Origin: an uncultured Muribaculaceae bacterium | GTDB lineage: Bacteria; Bacteroidota; Bacteroidia; Bacteroidales; Muribaculaceae | Assembly: GCA_910587235.1 (NCBI GenBank) | Contig: CAJUKD010000001.1 | Span: 153,161-217,160, forward strand | Reading direction: 5' to 3' | Length of the DNA: 64,000 nt | Shown: positions 62,327 to 64,000 of the stretch, one piece after another | Position numbering within the stretch: the first letter of the stretch is position 1 | Layout: every line of letters starts with the position of its first letter | Position numbers and translations under genes: made by a program | Notes under the pieces: generated by a model | Databases searched by the model: none | Told to the model about the DNA's origin: nothing | The model's input: the letters and a program-made list of their open reading frames with translations, nothing else

Positions 62327-63787
62327 ATGATAGATAATCTCTCCGATTTTTTCACCCATGGGTGGATGTACACAGTCCTTATGTGCATCTATGCCGCCAC
62401 GGTGCTCAGTGTTGTGGCTGTAATTCTGTCGGAGAACCGCAATCCGGTGAAGTCGCTGGCGTGGGTGACGATTCTTTTGCTGCTTCCCCTTGTCGGGCTT
62501 GCCCTGTATCTTTTCTTCGGACGCAGCATAAAGAACACCCGTATGATTTCGCGGCGTAACCGCAGGCGTCTTCGCCGCCGCGAGAGGCTCTGCCATTCCG
62601 ATCCGCGCAAGCTTGGGCTGAGCCATGCCTCTCTTTCGCAGATCAATCTTGCCCGCTCTCTTACGGGCGCACAGTTCTATGTCGGCAACAGTATCGAAAC
62701 TTTTGTCGACGGCGCTTCCAAATTCGACTCTTTTATGGCCGACCTGCGTTCGGCGCGCCGTTCGATAAATATGCAATATTATATTTTCGAGGATGACAGG
62801 CTTGGCAGCAGCGTGGCCGACATCCTTATCGCCAAGGCGGCCGAGGGAGTGACTGTGCGAGTGATATATGACCATGTAGGCTCTTTCCGCGTCAGCAATA
62901 ATTTTTTTCGCCGTCTGAAAGCTGCAGGCATAGCCACGCACCCATTCTTTAAGGTGACTTTTCCCCAGTTCGGGACGCGTATCAACTGGCGCAACCATCG
63001 CAAGATTTGCGTGATCGACGGCAGCATAGGCTACATAGGCGGCATGAATGTCGCCGACCGTTATGTCGACGGAGGCCGTTTTCCGCGTTGGCGCGACACA
63101 CATCTGCGTATCGAGGGGCCGGTTGTAGCTGCTTTGCTGTATTCGTTCGTTGTTGACTGGCAGTTCATGGGCGAGGGGCTGATTGAGGATTGTGTCGCGG
63201 AGCCTGCTGTTCTGTCGCAACGCCCGGGTGCCATATCCGGGGTGGGGGCGCAGCTTCTGACTTCAGGCCCGATGTCGCAGTGGAGCAATGTGGCTTTCGC
63301 TTTCCACAAGGCAATAGCCATGGCGAAACGACGGGTGTTCATACAGACTCCTTATTTTCTGCCTACCGAAGGATTGCTGAAAGCTTTGCAGACGGCGGCG
63401 CTGTCGCATGTCGATGTTCGGATCATGATGCCACGGCGCAGCGATTCGGCCATGCTCACGCGGGCGTCGGCGTCGTATGTGGCCGAATGCCTGCGCGCCG
63501 GCATAAAAATATATCTTTATGATGCGGGTATGCTTCATGCCAAGACTATCATCATCGACGATGAGATGGTGTCGGTAGGTTCGACCAATTTCGATTTTCG
63601 CAGTTTCGAGTATAATTTCGAGGCGAACATATTTCTTTACAGCGAGGAATTCGCTGCATCGCAGATCGAGATTTTCAGAAATGACATCAGGGACTGTACG
63701 CGTGTCACGCCTTCGCAGTGGCGGCGTCGTCCGCTGAAGTTTAAGGTCGCGGAGTCGGTCGTGCGTTTGCTGAGTCCGATTCTTTAA
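62327..63787 (+). CDS. cls: Cardiolipin synthase (PLD family)
   Basis: Joins two phosphatidylglycerols (or related lipids) to form cardiolipin at the inner membrane. 486 residues. Two N-terminal membrane segments (about 14-36 and 43-64), then two HKD motifs: NHRKICVIDG (His224, Lys226, Asp231) and LHAKTIIIDD (His404, Lys406, Asp411). Each is followed by the GSTNFD or GGMNVA Asn/Gly signature. Complete. Likely the last gene of the block before tRNA-Gly. Confidence 0.93.
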   Translation: MIDNLSDFFTHGWMYTVLMCIYAATVLSVVAVILSENRNPVKSLAWVTILLLLPLVGLALYLFFGRSIKNTRMISRRNRRRLRRRERLCHSDPRKLGLSHASLSQINLARSLTGAQFYVGNSIETFVDGASKFDSFMADLRSARRSINMQYYIFEDDRLGSSVADILIAKAAEGVTVRVIYDHVGSFRVSNNFFRRLKAAGIATHPFFKVTFPQFGTRINWRNHRKICVIDGSIGYIGGMNVADRYVDGGRFPRWRDTHLRIEGPVVAALLYSFVVDWQFMGEGLIEDCVAEPAVLSQRPGAISGVGAQLLTSGPMSQWSNVAFAFHKAIAMAKRRVFIQTPYFLPTEGLLKALQTAALSHVDVRIMMPRRSDSAMLTRASASYVAECLRAGIKIYLYDAGMLHAKTIIIDDEMVSVGSTNFDFRSFEYNFEANIFLYSEEFAASQIEIFRNDIRDCTRVTPSQWRRRPLKFKVAESVVRLLSPIL

Positions 63788-63893
63788 TAAAAAAACGAAA
63801 AAAATAAGTGCTCTATATCTCTGATATTCCGCATTAAAGCTCGATTTTTGCATCGTGACGATAAAAAAAGATTGCAAAAAAGTGCTGAAAAAT

Positions 63894-63924
63894 TTTGCAG
63901 ATAAGAAAAAGATGCCTAACTTTG
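63894..63924 (+). promoter_or_regulatory. Promoter of tRNA-Gly
   Basis: TTTG 63894-63897, 19 bp, TAACTTTG 63917-63924, consensus. Lies 24 bp before the tRNA. Confidence 0.6.
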
Positions 63925-63948
63925 CATCGCAAAACCAAAAAAGACTAT

Positions 63949-64000
<52 letters not shown>

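Noticed and set aside
62000..63220. 406-codon minus-strand ORF antisense to cls and the end of the acidic protein gene
   Set aside because: Crosses two supported genes and a gap; composition is of a shadow frame.

Overview
The window looks like a chromosomal segment of a Bacteroidales bacterium, most likely Muribaculaceae (family-level placement is inference). Evidence: promoters fit the Bacteroidota pattern (TTG or TTTG, 19-21 bp, TAnnTTTG) rather than -35/-10 boxes; there is a fimbrillin-type operon (DUF3575, DUF5119, fimbrillin), a large fibronectin-type/cleaved-adhesin protein with a type IX secretion C-terminal tail, the DUF6089-uppS-bamA-ompH-ompH envelope cluster, and several Bacteroidales families (DUF6242, pRiA4b ORF-3-like, PEP-binding/receiver fusion). 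Coding density is high, base composition is moderately GC-rich, and many same-strand neighbours overlap by ATGA. No insertion sequence, prophage block, CRISPR array or rRNA was found. A tRNA-Gly begins at the right edge.

Layout. 1-3224 (-): dedA-rpe-ftsK, with ftsK cut by the left edge. 3378-6078: a CDF metal transporter (-), then a MINPP-like histidine phosphatase and an 81-residue small protein with its own promoter (+). 6082-16223 (-): a putative transcription unit of periplasmic adaptor, ABC ATPase, two FtsX-type permeases, TolC-like channel, Fis-type response regulator, histidine kinase, lipoprotein and PagL-like lipid A deacylase. 16401-23047 (+): ispE, grpE, dnaJ, recJ and a RecQ-family helicase. 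23035-29196 (-): a seven-gene overlapping envelope-sugar operon (rfbA, two FdtA-like ketoisomerases, an FdtB-like aminotransferase, mtaB, a lipid A acyltransferase and a glycosyltransferase). 29400-34764 (+): an AT-richer insert with a Crp/Fnr-type regulator and a 1464-residue secreted protein, sitting between rfbA and rfbB. 35047-46393 (+): rfbB, a zinc peptidase, ribD, an acyltransferase, a DUF6242 lipoprotein, a DUF6089 barrel protein, uppS, bamA and two Skp/OmpH chaperones. 46414-47973 (-): a DUF4373-like protein and a drug/metabolite transporter. 48171-51546 (+): a fimbrial operon with a strong promoter and an intrinsic terminator inside its leader. 51508-61428 (-): a six-gene run of PEP-binding/receiver protein, coiled-coil protein, DPP-IV-like peptidase, unknown membrane protein, miaA and an unknown exported protein. 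61648-63787 (+): a pRiA4b ORF-3-like acidic protein and a cardiolipin synthase, then tRNA-Gly.

Most of the window concerns building and remodelling the envelope: lipid A acylation and deacylation, a 3-amino-3,6-dideoxyhexose pathway, undecaprenyl phosphate, outer-membrane protein assembly, cardiolipin, fimbriae and an exporter. The observations I rate highest are two unrelated proteins of unknown function that both end exactly in QLSLF, the consensus sliding-clamp binding pentapeptide; a leader terminator that could attenuate the fimbrial operon; and a two-component system whose regulator promoter predicts a leaderless mRNA and overlaps a palindrome.
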